DNA from: Shewanella sp. c952
GTDB taxonomy: Bacteria > Pseudomonadota > Gammaproteobacteria > Enterobacterales > Shewanellaceae
Assembly (NCBI RefSeq): GCF_019654975.1
Contig: NZ_BPEW01000017.1
Location: 1-64,000, forward strand
DNA: 64,000 nt
Direction of reading: 5' to 3'
Shown here: positions 10,597 to 19,985 of the stretch, piece after piece
Layout of the letters: every line of letters starts with the position of its first letter
Position numbering within the stretch: position 1 is the stretch's first letter
Position numbers and translations under genes: made by a program
The notes under the pieces: model-generated
The model's database searches: none
Told to the model about the DNA's origin: nothing
Seen by the model: only the letters and a program-made list of their open reading frames with translations

Positions 10597-10611
10597 ACTA
10601 GACTGTCTAGT
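10597..10611. promoter_or_regulatory. Operator palindrome 1 between efflux operon and tetR-type gene
   Basis: ACTAGAC-T-GTCTAGT is a perfect inverted repeat with 7-bp arms around one central base. It lies between divergent genes, one of which encodes a TetR-family repressor, so it is the likely binding site of that repressor. Confidence 0.75.
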
Positions 10612-10624
10612 CTATTTTGTAAGA

Positions 10625-10639
10625 ACTAGACTGTCCAGT
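10625..10639. promoter_or_regulatory. Operator palindrome 2 between efflux operon and tetR-type gene
   Basis: ACTAGAC-T-GTCCAGT repeats the first palindrome with one changed base, starting 28 bp further on. Two copies suggest binding of two repressor dimers, or separate control of the two divergent promoters. Confidence 0.7.
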
Positions 10640-10696
10640 CCATTTTGTGATTAAATAGCTTAACTGATATTTTTCAGCAGCCTAAAAAGAGCGTAA

Positions 10697-11317
10697 ATGC
10701 CAATGAATACTCCAGTGATGAGCCGTAGTGAGCAAAAAAGAGAGCAAATTCTACTTGCTGCTAAAGAACTCTTTTGTGAACAAGGCTTTCCTAATACCAG
10801 TATGGATGAAGTCGCAAAGCTTGCTGGGGTATCTAAGCAAACGGTGTACTCCCACTTTGGCTGTAAAGATGATCTGTTTGTGGCTTCGATTGAATCTAAA
10901 TGCATCATGCATGGGGTTAACGATGAGATGTTGGCAGATCCATCGACACCGGAAACCACCTTAGCCTTGTTTGCTAAACACTTCGGTGAGGTGATCACCA
11001 GTCCCGAAGCGATTACCGTATTTAAAGCCTGTGTATCACAAGCCGATACCCACCCTGAGATCTCCCGGTTATTTTATAGTGCAGGTCCTGAAAACATACT
11101 GGACTTGTTAAGTGACTATTTTATTAAGGTGGCCGAACTAGGAATTTTCCAGTTTGATAACCCGCATCATTGTGCTGTTCGTTTTTGCTTATTGATGTTT
11201 GGTGAGATGAGAATGAAACTGGAACTGGGTTTAGATATCACTGAACTATTGGCTGATAGAGAGGCGTATCTAAGTGGTAGCGTTGAAATGTTTTTAAGTG
11301 CTTATAAGGTAAATTAA
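10697..11317 (+). CDS. TetR-family transcriptional regulator
   Basis: This 206-residue DNA-binding repressor probably controls the divergent RND pump and itself. The N-terminal helix-turn-helix is clear: TSMDEVAKLAGVSKQTVYSHF at about residues 34-54, after KREQILLAAKELFCEQGF. The remainder is a helical ligand-binding domain with FlaR/AefR-like character (KACVSQADTHPEISRLFYSAGP). The start is the ATG at 10697; ATGs at 10703 and 10718 are possible alternatives. The effector is unknown. Confidence 0.92.
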   Translation: MPMNTPVMSRSEQKREQILLAAKELFCEQGFPNTSMDEVAKLAGVSKQTVYSHFGCKDDLFVASIESKCIMHGVNDEMLADPSTPETTLALFAKHFGEVITSPEAITVFKACVSQADTHPEISRLFYSAGPENILDLLSDYFIKVAELGIFQFDNPHHCAVRFCLLMFGEMRMKLELGLDITELLADREAYLSGSVEMFLSAYKVN

Positions 11318-11426
11318 GTGTTAATTTTTCTTTCTGTTACAAAGTGATCCTATTTTCATTAACAAACGTAAGTTAGAGTCAGAATAACAATTAAAGATTG
11401 TCTCCTTTTCCGCTAATGGAGTTAGC

Positions 11427-12311
11427 ATGCAAATAAAACCGATATTAATGACCTCAATGGTTGTCTCCACTATGGCGCTGTCGTCATATGCTTTTGCCAA
11501 ACCCAGCAAACAATATTCACCGTTAAGCGTTAGTGTATCGAGAATTGCCACTGGAACCGCAGAGGTTGGCGAGCAAGGTAATGAATTACAACGCGATCAG
11601 TGGATGTTTGATTTAAAGACTGGCATGCCGCTCAATAAGCAGTGGATGATTGGCGCCAAGCTCGGTTACGACAACCTCGATTATGATTGGACATCGACCA
11701 GTATTGCCGGTCGACAGACTTGGGACAAGATTGAACGTTACCGCGCAAGTGTCTCTTTGTCTTACCGCCCAGATGACCATTGGATGTTCATATTAGCCCC
11801 TAAGATCCAATACGCTGCATCAGACAACGCTTCACTGAGTAATGCGCAGAGTTATGGTGCATTTCTATCAGCAATGTACCGTTTTGGCTCCGGCAATATG
11901 ATTGGTTTTGGTGTGGGCTACCTTAATGATATTGATGAGGTTAGAACGGTGCCGTTTATTGCCGTTAACTGGCAAATAACCGACAAGCTTAAGCTAGGCA
12001 ATCCATTCTCAGCTGGATTTAGCGGCCCTGCTGGTCTTGAACTCAGTTATGCAATGAATCCTGACTGGGATTTTGGGGTGGGAACATCTAAAAGAACTAA
12101 CCGCTTCTTGATTGCTGATGATGAAGAGACGGCGGAGATCGATGAATGGGTTAGTTTTGCACGAGTCGGTTGGAAGGTGAACTCATCATTTAGTGTTAAC
12201 GGTTACGCTGGTTACTTCTTTAATGGTGAACTTGAATTGAATCCGCAAAACAGTAAAGAAGAGATTGAAAGCCAAGGCGCATTGGCCTTGGATCTCACTT
12301 ACAAATTCTAA
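11427..12311 (+). CDS. Outer-membrane beta-barrel protein of unknown function
   Basis: This 294-residue protein has a cleavable signal peptide ending SSYAFA (about residues 18-23). The mature part shows many alternating polar and aromatic strands (for example WMIGAKLGYDNLDYDW, NMIGFGVGYLNDID, SFSVNGYAGYFFNGELEL) and ends in ALDLTYKF, with the terminal Phe typical of BAM substrates. I do not recognise a named family. The gene follows the tetR-type gene by 109 bp in the same direction, but no link in function is shown. Confidence 0.75.
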   Translation: MQIKPILMTSMVVSTMALSSYAFAKPSKQYSPLSVSVSRIATGTAEVGEQGNELQRDQWMFDLKTGMPLNKQWMIGAKLGYDNLDYDWTSTSIAGRQTWDKIERYRASVSLSYRPDDHWMFILAPKIQYAASDNASLSNAQSYGAFLSAMYRFGSGNMIGFGVGYLNDIDEVRTVPFIAVNWQITDKLKLGNPFSAGFSGPAGLELSYAMNPDWDFGVGTSKRTNRFLIADDEETAEIDEWVSFARVGWKVNSSFSVNGYAGYFFNGELELNPQNSKEEIESQGALALDLTYKF

Positions 12312-12332
12312 GCCAATTTTGCTTAAAAGGTA

Positions 12333-12893
12333 TTACTTGCCCAACATCGCTTTCTTTAAGCTTTTTTGGGCGGGTGCATCACCTAACCATATGTTTAACA
12401 ACGCTTGGCGAAACGGCTCGCTAGTAATGGTTGCCTGAGCGGTACCATTTTTAAATGCGGTAACACCAAGCGCCTTACTTGCTAGCAGGGTGAACTGATC
12501 GCCCTCAATAATCTCGTCACTGAATAATCCCATAAACTGATCTATTTGATTTTGGATTGGCGCTGTATTGCCATCAGTCGCATCATCAAAACCTTCATTA
12601 ATCGCATCAGCCATTTTCTCTGCGGTGATCATACCTGAAGTAATGTTCAACCTAACGGCTGCATTCTCAGCCGACAAAACTGCGGCGGTGGTATCTATGG
12701 TGTTAGGTACGTAAAGACTACCGACATAGAGATCGATAAAAAACTTACTGCGAACGCCTGCGCCATTGAGTACCAGTGTTTGTTCATTCAGCGTCACAGA
12801 GTCCTCAAGTTGAACCCCTGATACTTCTTTCGCTTGCAAGCTAAGGGGAAGCAGCAACGCAGTAGTAAGCGCTAATCTAGAAACAAATTTCAT
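12333..12893 (-). CDS. Chalcone-isomerase-like periplasmic protein
   Basis: This 186-residue exported protein has a signal peptide ending LPLSLQA (about residues 14-20), followed by VSGVQLEDSVTLNEQTLVLNGAGVRSKFFIDLYVGSLYVP with the pattern of the chalcone-isomerase-like family. That family in bacteria is not known to make flavonoids; a lipid- or fatty-acid-binding role is the usual guess. The ATG at 12893 is chosen, because it has GAGG 8 bp upstream and the signal peptide begins there; the longer frame upstream lacks these. It overlaps nothing and follows the DUF2947-like gene by 22 bp. Confidence 0.85.
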   Translation of the reverse strand: MKFVSRLALTTALLLPLSLQAKEVSGVQLEDSVTLNEQTLVLNGAGVRSKFFIDLYVGSLYVPNTIDTTAAVLSAENAAVRLNITSGMITAEKMADAINEGFDDATDGNTAPIQNQIDQFMGLFSDEIIEGDQFTLLASKALGVTAFKNGTAQATITSEPFRQALLNIWLGDAPAQKSLKKAMLGK

Positions 12894-12915
12894 AATAACC
12901 TCAAGTCGATGTACG

Positions 12916-13395
12916 TTAGCCGCGTGATCCCAGCTTGTACTGGCCGCTTTGTAAAAACATGATTGCTTGTTTTTGTTTAGGTGAAATAAGCAGTGGACCA
13001 TCATCAAAAAACAGGAAGCACTTCCAGTTCCTTACAAACACATCCCAACGTGTTTCAATGACTTGGTATTTCTCATAACAAAAGTAAACTTTAGCAGTAT
13101 CTTGCCAGTCAATGTGCAGCGCTATTGGCTCAGGAATGGCGGCTTCTTCACTGTCCCAGGCACTTTGCCAATGTTCAGTATCGCTCCAAGCACTGTCTTT
13201 AGCGGCCCAGTCGCCCTTACCAAATTGCTCTGCATAGCTGCTTTTATTGCTGATCCATTTATTCCAAACTTCCATAGACGCTTTTTGAGAAAGTGGCTTA
13301 ATCAGCGCTTTATCTTCATCGGTAACAGGTAAGTCTTTATGATTGAAAATCCACTTACGTTTGTATTGTGCTAACGGAATATAGGTGTCTGACAC
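12916..13395 (-). CDS. Cytoplasmic DUF2947-like protein
   Basis: This 159-residue soluble protein is rich in Trp (about eleven), begins MSDTYIPLAQYKRKWIFNH and has no signal or membrane segment. The sequence resembles what I recall of the DUF2947 family found in Vibrio and Shewanella; this was not checked by search. Its 3' end lies 22 bp from the chalcone-isomerase-like gene on the same strand, so they are probably one transcript. The function is unknown. Confidence 0.65.
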   Translation of the reverse strand: MSDTYIPLAQYKRKWIFNHKDLPVTDEDKALIKPLSQKASMEVWNKWISNKSSYAEQFGKGDWAAKDSAWSDTEHWQSAWDSEEAAIPEPIALHIDWQDTAKVYFCYEKYQVIETRWDVFVRNWKCFLFFDDGPLLISPKQKQAIMFLQSGQYKLGSRG

Positions 13396-13748
13396 ACGGC
13401 CTCTCTGTTGAATTTATTTTGCTAAACATGCAGTGCTCGACATTATATACGCAAACTAACTCTAGGGGCATATAGGAGCTCGTTTTTTAATTGCGGTAAT
13501 GAGCTCTGTTGAACATTGAAAAATCGTTATCCGGTATGGATATTGTTTCGGCATAAAAATGCTAAAGAAGAATATGAAATCAATTAACACTATAATTTAC
13601 AAGGGTATAACTCCTAATGGTCAACAGCTTAATACTCTGCTGAAGCAGACTAATTGGCCCTAATTTAGAGTAAGTTACTTCAAAATCTCATTTTGACTTT
13701 ATAAAGGACACGATTTTTTAACATTTGCCGCGGTTGGTCTACTTTTTT

Positions 13749-13764
13749 TGTGACACAAGTTACA
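13749..13764. promoter_or_regulatory. CRP-like binding site
   Basis: TGTGA-CACAAG-TTACA matches the CRP palindrome (TGTGA, six bases, TCACA) at all but one position. It lies 129 bp before the chemoreceptor start, a sensible position for catabolite or anaerobic control in Shewanella, where CRP serves as a broad regulator. Confidence 0.5.
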
Positions 13765-13781
13765 ATACTGCTTCATTGGAT

Positions 13782-13820
13782 ATAATGTGCAAAATGTGTT
13801 CCTGTCGTATTGCACATTAT
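13782..13820. repeat. Perfect 11-bp inverted repeat before the second chemoreceptor
   Basis: ATAATGTGCAA (13782-13792) and TTGCACATTAT (13810-13820) are exact inverted copies with 17 bp between. It could be an operator for a dimeric regulator or a leader hairpin. No T run follows, so it is not a standard terminator. Confidence 0.7.
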
Positions 13821-13892
13821 TATTTTGCTTTCCATGTACTTTTATTTACATGAAAATCAATTGATTAAAAAGGGATAATTAAAAATACGTCT

Positions 13893-15875
13893 ATGACACT
13901 AAAATACAAATTACTATATTCGTTTATTGTATTGGGGATGGTTCCCGCTGCCATCATTGCTTTTTTTGCTTTGTATATCGCTAGCGGCAGTATTGAAGAG
14001 CAAGCTTACGATCAGTTAACTTCAATGAGAGAAATCAAGAAAAACCAGCTGGAAGAATACTTCCTGCAAACTCAGAAAGATCTTTCTTTAATTAACACAG
14101 TATGGTCGGATAACTTAAAGCTCGATTCGGAGTTGAGACCTGAGTTGTTAGCCCAGCTAAAGCATGACTTCTTTGCGTCTTTTATCAAAGAGTACAACTA
14201 TTACGATCTATTTATTATTGATGAAACTGGTGAGATATTTTATAGCGTCGCAAAAGAAGCTGACTATAAAACAAACTTAAAGACAGGGCCTTATAGAAAC
14301 TCAGGTTTAGGACGATTATTCCAAAAGGTGAGCTTGAGTCAAAAGGTTGAAATAGAAGATTTTGCGGCTTATGCCCCCAGTAATGATGAACCCGCGAGCT
14401 TTATCGCCGAACCTATCGAGGTTAACGGCAGGGTGATTGGGGTCATTGCTCTGCAGCTATCCATAGAAAAAATAAACCAAATTATGCAATTTCGTCAGGG
14501 GATGGGACAAACCGGTGAAACCTACGTTGTTGGCGATGACTTCAAGATGCGTTCAGACTCCTTCTTAGATCCTATCGGACACTCTGTCGTGGCCAGTTTC
14601 GCGGGGAACGTCCGAAATAATGGCGTGCAAACTGAAGCGGTTAGCGCGGGCATTAGAGGCCAATCGAGTACCGATATCGTTATCGACTATAACGGTAATC
14701 CGGTTTTATCATCTTACACTCCAGTGGAGTTTCTAGACTTATCTTGGGTGTTACTGGCAGAGATTGATGAGTCGGAAGCCTTTGCTGCGCTAAATTACCT
14801 GCAAACAATAATCACTATTATCTGTTTACTAACTGTTGTCGGGATCATATTGGTGACTTTTTTTATTGCTAAATCGATACTTAAACCAATAGGGGGTGAG
14901 CCTGTAGAGATGGAATCATTAACCCGAAAAATTGCTGAGGGTGACTTGACGACTCACTTTAATAGCAACTCTAACCATACTGGCGTATACGCGTCGATGG
15001 TTTCAATGACGCAGAGCTTGACTCGCATGATGGGCTCTTTGACTCATGTAACTTCTGAGTTATCAAGCGCTGCTGAGCAAACCAGTAGCACCAGTGTGCA
15101 AGCCAGCGCTAGCTTACAAGAGCAGCAAGCGAGCATTGAAACGGTCTCATCTGCTATGTATGAAATGTCAGAAACTATCGAAAGTGTATCTGAAAATGCT
15201 CGTTCAGTGGCTGACTTGTCAAATAACGCCACTGAGACATCAAAGCTTGCCAGCCACAATGTTAGCAATACGATTGAAGAGCTACATGAGTTAGTGGATG
15301 AGGTGGGGACCGCCACGGAAGTGATTGCAGATATTGAATCAAAAAGCCAAGGCATTGGCTCTATCTTAGAGGTCATTCGAGGGATCTCTGAGCAAACTAA
15401 TCTATTAGCACTTAATGCAGCAATTGAAGCTGCTAGGGCTGGAGAGCAGGGACGAGGCTTTGCTGTTGTTGCCGATGAAGTGCGTCAATTAGCGCAGAAA
15501 ACACAGCTCTCTACTACCGATATCGAAGAGATGATTGCACAACTTCAGCTAGATACACAAAATGCCGTCGCGGTGATGAAGCAGAGCAGCGAACACACGC
15601 AAAAGACGATCAAAGCGGCTATCAGCAGTAAAGAGTCTATCCAACTTGCAATGGAGGAGATGCTAAGTATCTCAGCCAATGCGGAGCAGATCGCAACTGC
15701 CACGAGCCAACAATCATTAGCGGCCCAAGAGATAAGCCAGAGTATCACGGCGATTAATGACACTGCGGCGCAAAATGCAGCGGGTTCTGAGCAAGTTGCG
15801 GCGGCAAGCGAACATATTGATCAGCTATCAAAGCAGCTAAGTGCGTTAACCGCACAATTTAAAATCAACTGTTAG
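13893..15875 (+). CDS. Methyl-accepting chemotaxis protein, double-Cache type
   Basis: This 660-residue transmembrane chemoreceptor has a helix at about 7-27, an extracytoplasmic region at about 35-300 with dCache-like features ([35 protein letters not shown]), a second helix near 305-329, and HAMP beginning [14 protein letters not shown], a form common in Shewanella and Vibrio receptors. The cytoplasmic hairpin has its tip [20 protein letters not shown] near 503-523. The only ribosome-binding-like sequence, AAAGGGA, is about 17 bp from the ATG, farther than usual, but no better in-frame start is seen. It ends at a strong hairpin. Confidence 0.94.
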   Translation: MTLKYKLLYSFIVLGMVPAAIIAFFALYIASGSIEEQAYDQLTSMREIKKNQLEEYFLQTQKDLSLINTVWSDNLKLDSELRPELLAQLKHDFFASFIKEYNYYDLFIIDETGEIFYSVAKEADYKTNLKTGPYRNSGLGRLFQKVSLSQKVEIEDFAAYAPSNDEPASFIAEPIEVNGRVIGVIALQLSIEKINQIMQFRQGMGQTGETYVVGDDFKMRSDSFLDPIGHSVVASFAGNVRNNGVQTEAVSAGIRGQSSTDIVIDYNGNPVLSSYTPVEFLDLSWVLLAEIDESEAFAALNYLQTIITIICLLTVVGIILVTFFIAKSILKPIGGEPVEMESLTRKIAEGDLTTHFNSNSNHTGVYASMVSMTQSLTRMMGSLTHVTSELSSAAEQTSSTSVQASASLQEQQASIETVSSAMYEMSETIESVSENARSVADLSNNATETSKLASHNVSNTIEELHELVDEVGTATEVIADIESKSQGIGSILEVIRGISEQTNLLALNAAIEAARAGEQGRGFAVVADEVRQLAQKTQLSTTDIEEMIAQLQLDTQNAVAVMKQSSEHTQKTIKAAISSKESIQLAMEEMLSISANAEQIATATSQQSLAAQEISQSITAINDTAAQNAAGSEQVAAASEHIDQLSKQLSALTAQFKINC

Positions 15876-15922
15876 CCAAGGGTAACGGCTATTCTCGACG
15901 TTTAAAATTAAAACACTAACTA

Positions 15923-15957
15923 CAATAAAGTGCCACCCTCGTTGTGGCACTTTATTG
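15923..15957. terminator. Terminator after the second chemoreceptor
   Basis: CAATAAAGTGCCAC and GTGGCACTTTATTG form a perfect 14-bp inverted repeat around a 7-base loop, 48 bp after the stop. The arm ends are A/T-rich, so it acts as a U-run hairpin. Confidence 0.85.
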
Positions 15958-16136
15958 ATGATTGCTATCGTTTTAGTCATCATCAGTTTAGTCAATCGCC
16001 CTTTGTCGGTCATTTGTTATTTACCTGTTCACTAGTGCACAGTTTCTATACTTAACGCACTAATTTTATTACTATTCGTTGCAATTCTTTAGGAGGTGTA
16101 TTACTTTGCCAACATAAAACTAAAGAGGGATTTTTT

Positions 16137-17207
16137 GTGTTGTTACTAAGGACGGTTGGGCTATACGGCCTGCTCATATTTATACTCTGGGGCTGTGCGG
16201 TCGATAAAAGGCCTGATCAATACACCAGCGCTATTGCAGTAAGCGGATCTATATCTGCTCATGCCAGTCACCTTTCCCAATATAAGGACTTACAAAAAGC
16301 GCTAAAGTATAGAAATTTGAGCGTAACTGATGCGGGCCAAATATTACCTATTAATCAGAGTGTTTGTAATGCTGCGCTTTTCTATCGTGTCACTCAAGCC
16401 TCATTTCCTCAGTATGTAGGCAAACATCAAGATCTACTGTCAGGCTTCTATATCGATGTCGCGCGAGTGGATCATCGCTGGCTGGTGGTCGACACGGACA
16501 ATGACTTCTCAGCGGTCAGCAACCAACAAGATCTGACCGAAGTCGCTGCAAGCCTAATGCCTAAAATGATGCGACAAGACACCATCGTTATTAGGCCTGA
16601 ACCCGGTCTTGATAGCTCCAGCTTGACTGATTTAGTGCAAACCGCCAAATCGCTTTTCTTAGGTCATAGACTACAATTTGTCGTCGCGAAACATCAACTT
16701 GCATTAGTGAATAACTTAGCTGTTGAGCCACTATCTACAACCCCCTCGCAATCCTATGGTTTTATCGCCGCGACGAATCAAACCTCAGATGCGCGTAAGC
16801 GTATGCTAATGACCATGGATAGTTTTGATGTTGCAGACCCGACAGCCATCGTTGTGGATTCCCAACCGCTAATTGCCTGTATGCAAGCTAATAAGCATGC
16901 CATTTTGTCGCCAACGCAAAACGTAACTGCAGCGCCACTTAAAGTCGATGCAGTTTTACTGGCCAGTGTTTTGCCAACTAATGCCGACTTTAACCGTTTA
17001 TCTGAGCAGCAACAGCTGCTCAGCCAAGGCCAATATCTCAGCATTAATAACCAGCAACTGAGTTACCGTGTGGGTAACAAACCGTTGAGTAATCGCTGCA
17101 GTTTGCTAAAGAAAGGCGATGAAAATTATCAATACTGCATAGACAGACAACAAGATGGCGACACGGTCATCACGACGAAAAAATACATTATGAAGAAACA
17201 GAAATGA
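16137..17207 (+). CDS. Lipoprotein of unknown function, first gene of a four-gene operon
   Basis: This 356-residue exported protein has an N-terminal hydrophobic segment and lipobox LWGC (Cys 20), so it is probably lipid-anchored. After the anchor I see no known domain. There are four further cysteines (in INQSVCNAALF, PLIACMQAN, SNRCSLL and YQYCIDRQQ), which could form disulfides. The GTG start at 16137 has AAAGAGGGA just upstream. Its stop overlaps the next start by 4 bp, so translation is coupled. I do not recognise the family. Confidence 0.75.
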   Translation: MLLLRTVGLYGLLIFILWGCAVDKRPDQYTSAIAVSGSISAHASHLSQYKDLQKALKYRNLSVTDAGQILPINQSVCNAALFYRVTQASFPQYVGKHQDLLSGFYIDVARVDHRWLVVDTDNDFSAVSNQQDLTEVAASLMPKMMRQDTIVIRPEPGLDSSSLTDLVQTAKSLFLGHRLQFVVAKHQLALVNNLAVEPLSTTPSQSYGFIAATNQTSDARKRMLMTMDSFDVADPTAIVVDSQPLIACMQANKHAILSPTQNVTAAPLKVDAVLLASVLPTNADFNRLSEQQQLLSQGQYLSINNQQLSYRVGNKPLSNRCSLLKKGDENYQYCIDRQQDGDTVITTKKYIMKKQK

Positions 17208-19801
17208 AGCAAAGTAAGTTTTCAAATCATGCAAAAATCTGGATGTTGCTCGGTCTATTTATCGTTTATGTCTGTTTAGAGTTATCGCTAAACATCTTAT
17301 TGATTGATATGTATGCTCAGCCGATCCAGGCTGTTTTTGGGGAACATCTAATTACGGCAGAGCGGCTAGAGTTGTTTGGTCGAACCCTGTCTGGTTTTGG
17401 TTTAGCACTGGCTGTTGCCACCTTTATTCCAGCCAAACAGTTTAATTTACTTATTCGTGATAAAAGCCAGAAAGTAACAGAAAATACAGCGTTAACACCT
17501 AAAACAGCTCGACTTATAAACGGTTTTTTTCGTCCGTTGTTGCTTGTGGTTGTTTGGGCGTTAATTATCCCTTGTTTAAGGATTGCGGTCGATGGCATTG
17601 TCGATACAACTTCAAATGAGAAGAAATTGGGCGCAGTGCGAGCCATTGTCTATAAAGAGGCGTATTTAGCAGAAACCGTCGCCATTGACGGATTCCCGCA
17701 GTTTGATGAAATTGTTAGCGACCCGAAACGTAGAGATTTGATGGTGGCGCTTATTCCATCTTTGGCTTATTTTTCTCGCGGATTTAATCAGTTGATCGAA
17801 TCTAACTTAGAGAACATGGCTGATCAGTTCTTGCTTAACCGCCAAGAGGAGTATTTCATTAAAGACGCTATTCCTCGAATTCGGCAGTTTGACCGTACCT
17901 ATAAACAGGAGTTGGCAAGTTACCAAAAGGCGAGCAAAGGCTACCTTGAGGCGCTAAAGAAAGAGAATAACTACTCGTTGATTGAGCGAGAGCGAGTTAC
18001 TTTACAAAATAAAGCCAACAACAAAATAAATAATCATTGGAAGAGCTACTCACAGGCATTGCTAGATGCCGATAACTATAAAAAAGAGGTCGCAGAGGAC
18101 TCCACTAACGCGATTAGAAAGGGTTATAGCTCAATCAAAGATGACTATTTTAGCTCAAACTGTAATTCAGCATGCCGCCGGCAACTTAAAGTTGATTTTG
18201 CACAGTACCTAACGACGCTTAAATATGACACGGGTGAATCGTTCGGCGTTTATTTGACTGCTGATGATATTACTGTCGCCAAAATGTTGAAGTCGAAATA
18301 CTACCTCATGGCAATGTTTGAGCGTGGCCGTATCAACTATATTCACCGCGTATACGGTATTCCAGAAGATATGGAGTATGAGGAATACAACCGGTCATCT
18401 CAGGCATTAAAAATCGCAGTCTCTCAATTTAAAGAGCAGGGCGTTAAGGTTGCTGATAACTGGAGTTTTAATAATGAAAGAGCCTTGCATCAGGCGATTG
18501 AAGCTAAGTACAAGGGCCGTGCTAAAGCGCTTTGGGCTGAGTACCGTAAAAACTCTCGCTTTGCAGTGGCTAAACCTCGTTTAGATCGAGTGGGTTTTGC
18601 TCGTTTGCCACAAGTAACCCAATACGCCCAGAAAACCCTTGGGAGTTACTATTTAGCAGAATTTAGCCCCAGTATTTCTGAGAGTAAATATAAGAAATTA
18701 TGGCTCAACAAGCAGGACAATATCTCCTTTATTAAAATGGTGACCTCTACAGCGGCCACTGCGGCATTTTCGCCTGGTGGGAGCATGTTCATGCTAGGAA
18801 AAGATGCCGTTAAGCTAGCGGTTATTCCGCCTATGAGTATAGCGGCGAGCTTAATAGCTATATTTTTGCTGTTTATTAAGCTTGCTGTGTATCTATGGCC
18901 TAAGAATAAGGGGTATTTAACGCTGGCAATGCTCGCCGGTATATTGGCATTTGCCTTGCCTGTAGGCGCCTCGATCGCGAATAAAAATGCCTACCACACT
19001 ATGATGGGCAATTTCGCAAAAGCATTCAGCACGGTTGACCCTTTCGATAAGTTTTTCACTGTCGGCTTTGGTTATGTACTTGATATTGAAAATGGTATTT
19101 TCCAAACCTACCGTGGTCTTAAGGTTGTTAGGTTAGTCGGTAAAGTCATTAAATACCAGCCACCATCTCAAGCAGACAACACTGAAGATATGCCAACTGA
19201 GGTTATCGCTGATCATGACGAGCATCTATTAAGAAGCTATGATGACTTTGCCTATAACTGGCTGTCATTCTTGCCTAAATACTTTGGTTTTGGCGAGGTG
19301 ATTAAACCTTTCGACACTAATATTACCGTGCTAAAACAAGACATGAACGTAGGTGCATATATGGGCGTTCGGTTAGAGAATGAAAAAGTGGCTGCCGTTA
19401 ATATGCCTAATTTCATGCAAAATTCTGACATTGGGTTGCTAGCCGATCAAAAGTTTTTCTATAAACCAGATGTCAAAGGGTTGGTTGAAGAGTTCTCCTC
19501 TAACTATGACGATCCACAATATTGGTTACAACTGAGCCAAGGCAATATCGGTAAACAGTCATTAATGCAGAAGCTTGAATTGAATATGACTGCGTACCTT
19601 AATAGCAAAGCATCCACTTTAGCACTGCTCAATACCTTAAATAAGAAAGGGCAGAATAATCTGATTTTGCTTGAATTAGAGCGCAACAAAAAGTACCGCT
19701 GTTTTGTGCTCGGTGTTGTTGATGCACAGATGATCAGTGACTCGATTAATGTCAATTTTTTCGATTACCAAGAGCTTCCTAAATGTAAGGCTGTCCTATG
19801 A
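17204..19801 (+). CDS. Large inner-membrane protein of unknown function (865 aa)
   Basis: The second gene of the operon, it encodes an 865-residue protein with an unusual plan: about three membrane segments near the N-terminus (residues about 12-38, 60-77 and 108-133), a large charged, partly coiled-coil middle (about 140-535) with a close Cys pair CNSAC near residue 320, two more membrane segments (about 540-566 and 570-592), and a C-terminal soluble part of about 270 residues. No nucleotide-binding, peptidase or transport motif is evident. It overlaps both neighbours by 4 bp. I cannot assign a function; a membrane scaffold working with the lipoprotein and the two small proteins is an inference only. 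Confidence 0.75.
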   Translation: MKQSKFSNHAKIWMLLGLFIVYVCLELSLNILLIDMYAQPIQAVFGEHLITAERLELFGRTLSGFGLALAVATFIPAKQFNLLIRDKSQKVTENTALTPKTARLINGFFRPLLLVVVWALIIPCLRIAVDGIVDTTSNEKKLGAVRAIVYKEAYLAETVAIDGFPQFDEIVSDPKRRDLMVALIPSLAYFSRGFNQLIESNLENMADQFLLNRQEEYFIKDAIPRIRQFDRTYKQELASYQKASKGYLEALKKENNYSLIERERVTLQNKANNKINNHWKSYSQALLDADNYKKEVAEDSTNAIRKGYSSIKDDYFSSNCNSACRRQLKVDFAQYLTTLKYDTGESFGVYLTADDITVAKMLKSKYYLMAMFERGRINYIHRVYGIPEDMEYEEYNRSSQALKIAVSQFKEQGVKVADNWSFNNERALHQAIEAKYKGRAKALWAEYRKNSRFAVAKPRLDRVGFARLPQVTQYAQKTLGSYYLAEFSPSISESKYKKLWLNKQDNISFIKMVTSTAATAAFSPGGSMFMLGKDAVKLAVIPPMSIAASLIAIFLLFIKLAVYLWPKNKGYLTLAMLAGILAFALPVGASIANKNAYHTMMGNFAKAFSTVDPFDKFFTVGFGYVLDIENGIFQTYRGLKVVRLVGKVIKYQPPSQADNTEDMPTEVIADHDEHLLRSYDDFAYNWLSFLPKYFGFGEVIKPFDTNITVLKQDMNVGAYMGVRLENEKVAAVNMPNFMQNSDIGLLADQKFFYKPDVKGLVEEFSSNYDDPQYWLQLSQGNIGKQSLMQKLELNMTAYLNSKASTLALLNTLNKKGQNNLILLELERNKKYRCFVLGVVDAQMISDSINVNFFDYQELPKCKAVL

Positions 19802-19983
19802 TAAAGAGTATTTCTAATAAGATTATAGAGTGGCTGACGAAGAATTTAGTGCTGCTGTTTATGGTCGGTGTTCTATTTGCCAGCATTCAATTTTTTAATG
19901 CGCGAGAGCATCAAGCAATAAGCGATGCAGCAAAGCAAGCTGAAATGATAAAAATTAAACTTTCAATGATTACGGAACAATAA
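19798..19983 (+). CDS. Small single-pass membrane protein, 61 aa
   Basis: The ATG overlaps the stop of the 865-residue gene (ATGA), so translation is coupled. One membrane segment (NLVLLFMVGVLFASIQFF, about residues 16-33) is followed by a helical charged tail. The position and coupling support it as a true gene; the function is unknown. Confidence 0.7.
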   Translation: MIKSISNKIIEWLTKNLVLLFMVGVLFASIQFFNAREHQAISDAAKQAEMIKIKLSMITEQ

Positions 19984-19985
19984 CT

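Larger units (their letters stand above)
13396..13892 (+). promoter_or_regulatory. Intergenic control region upstream of the second chemoreceptor
   Basis: This 497-bp stretch has no gene I can support. It is AT-rich and separates divergent genes. Within its last 150 bp are a CRP-like site (13749-13764) and a perfect 11-bp inverted repeat (13782-13792 and 13810-13820). Confidence 0.5.
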
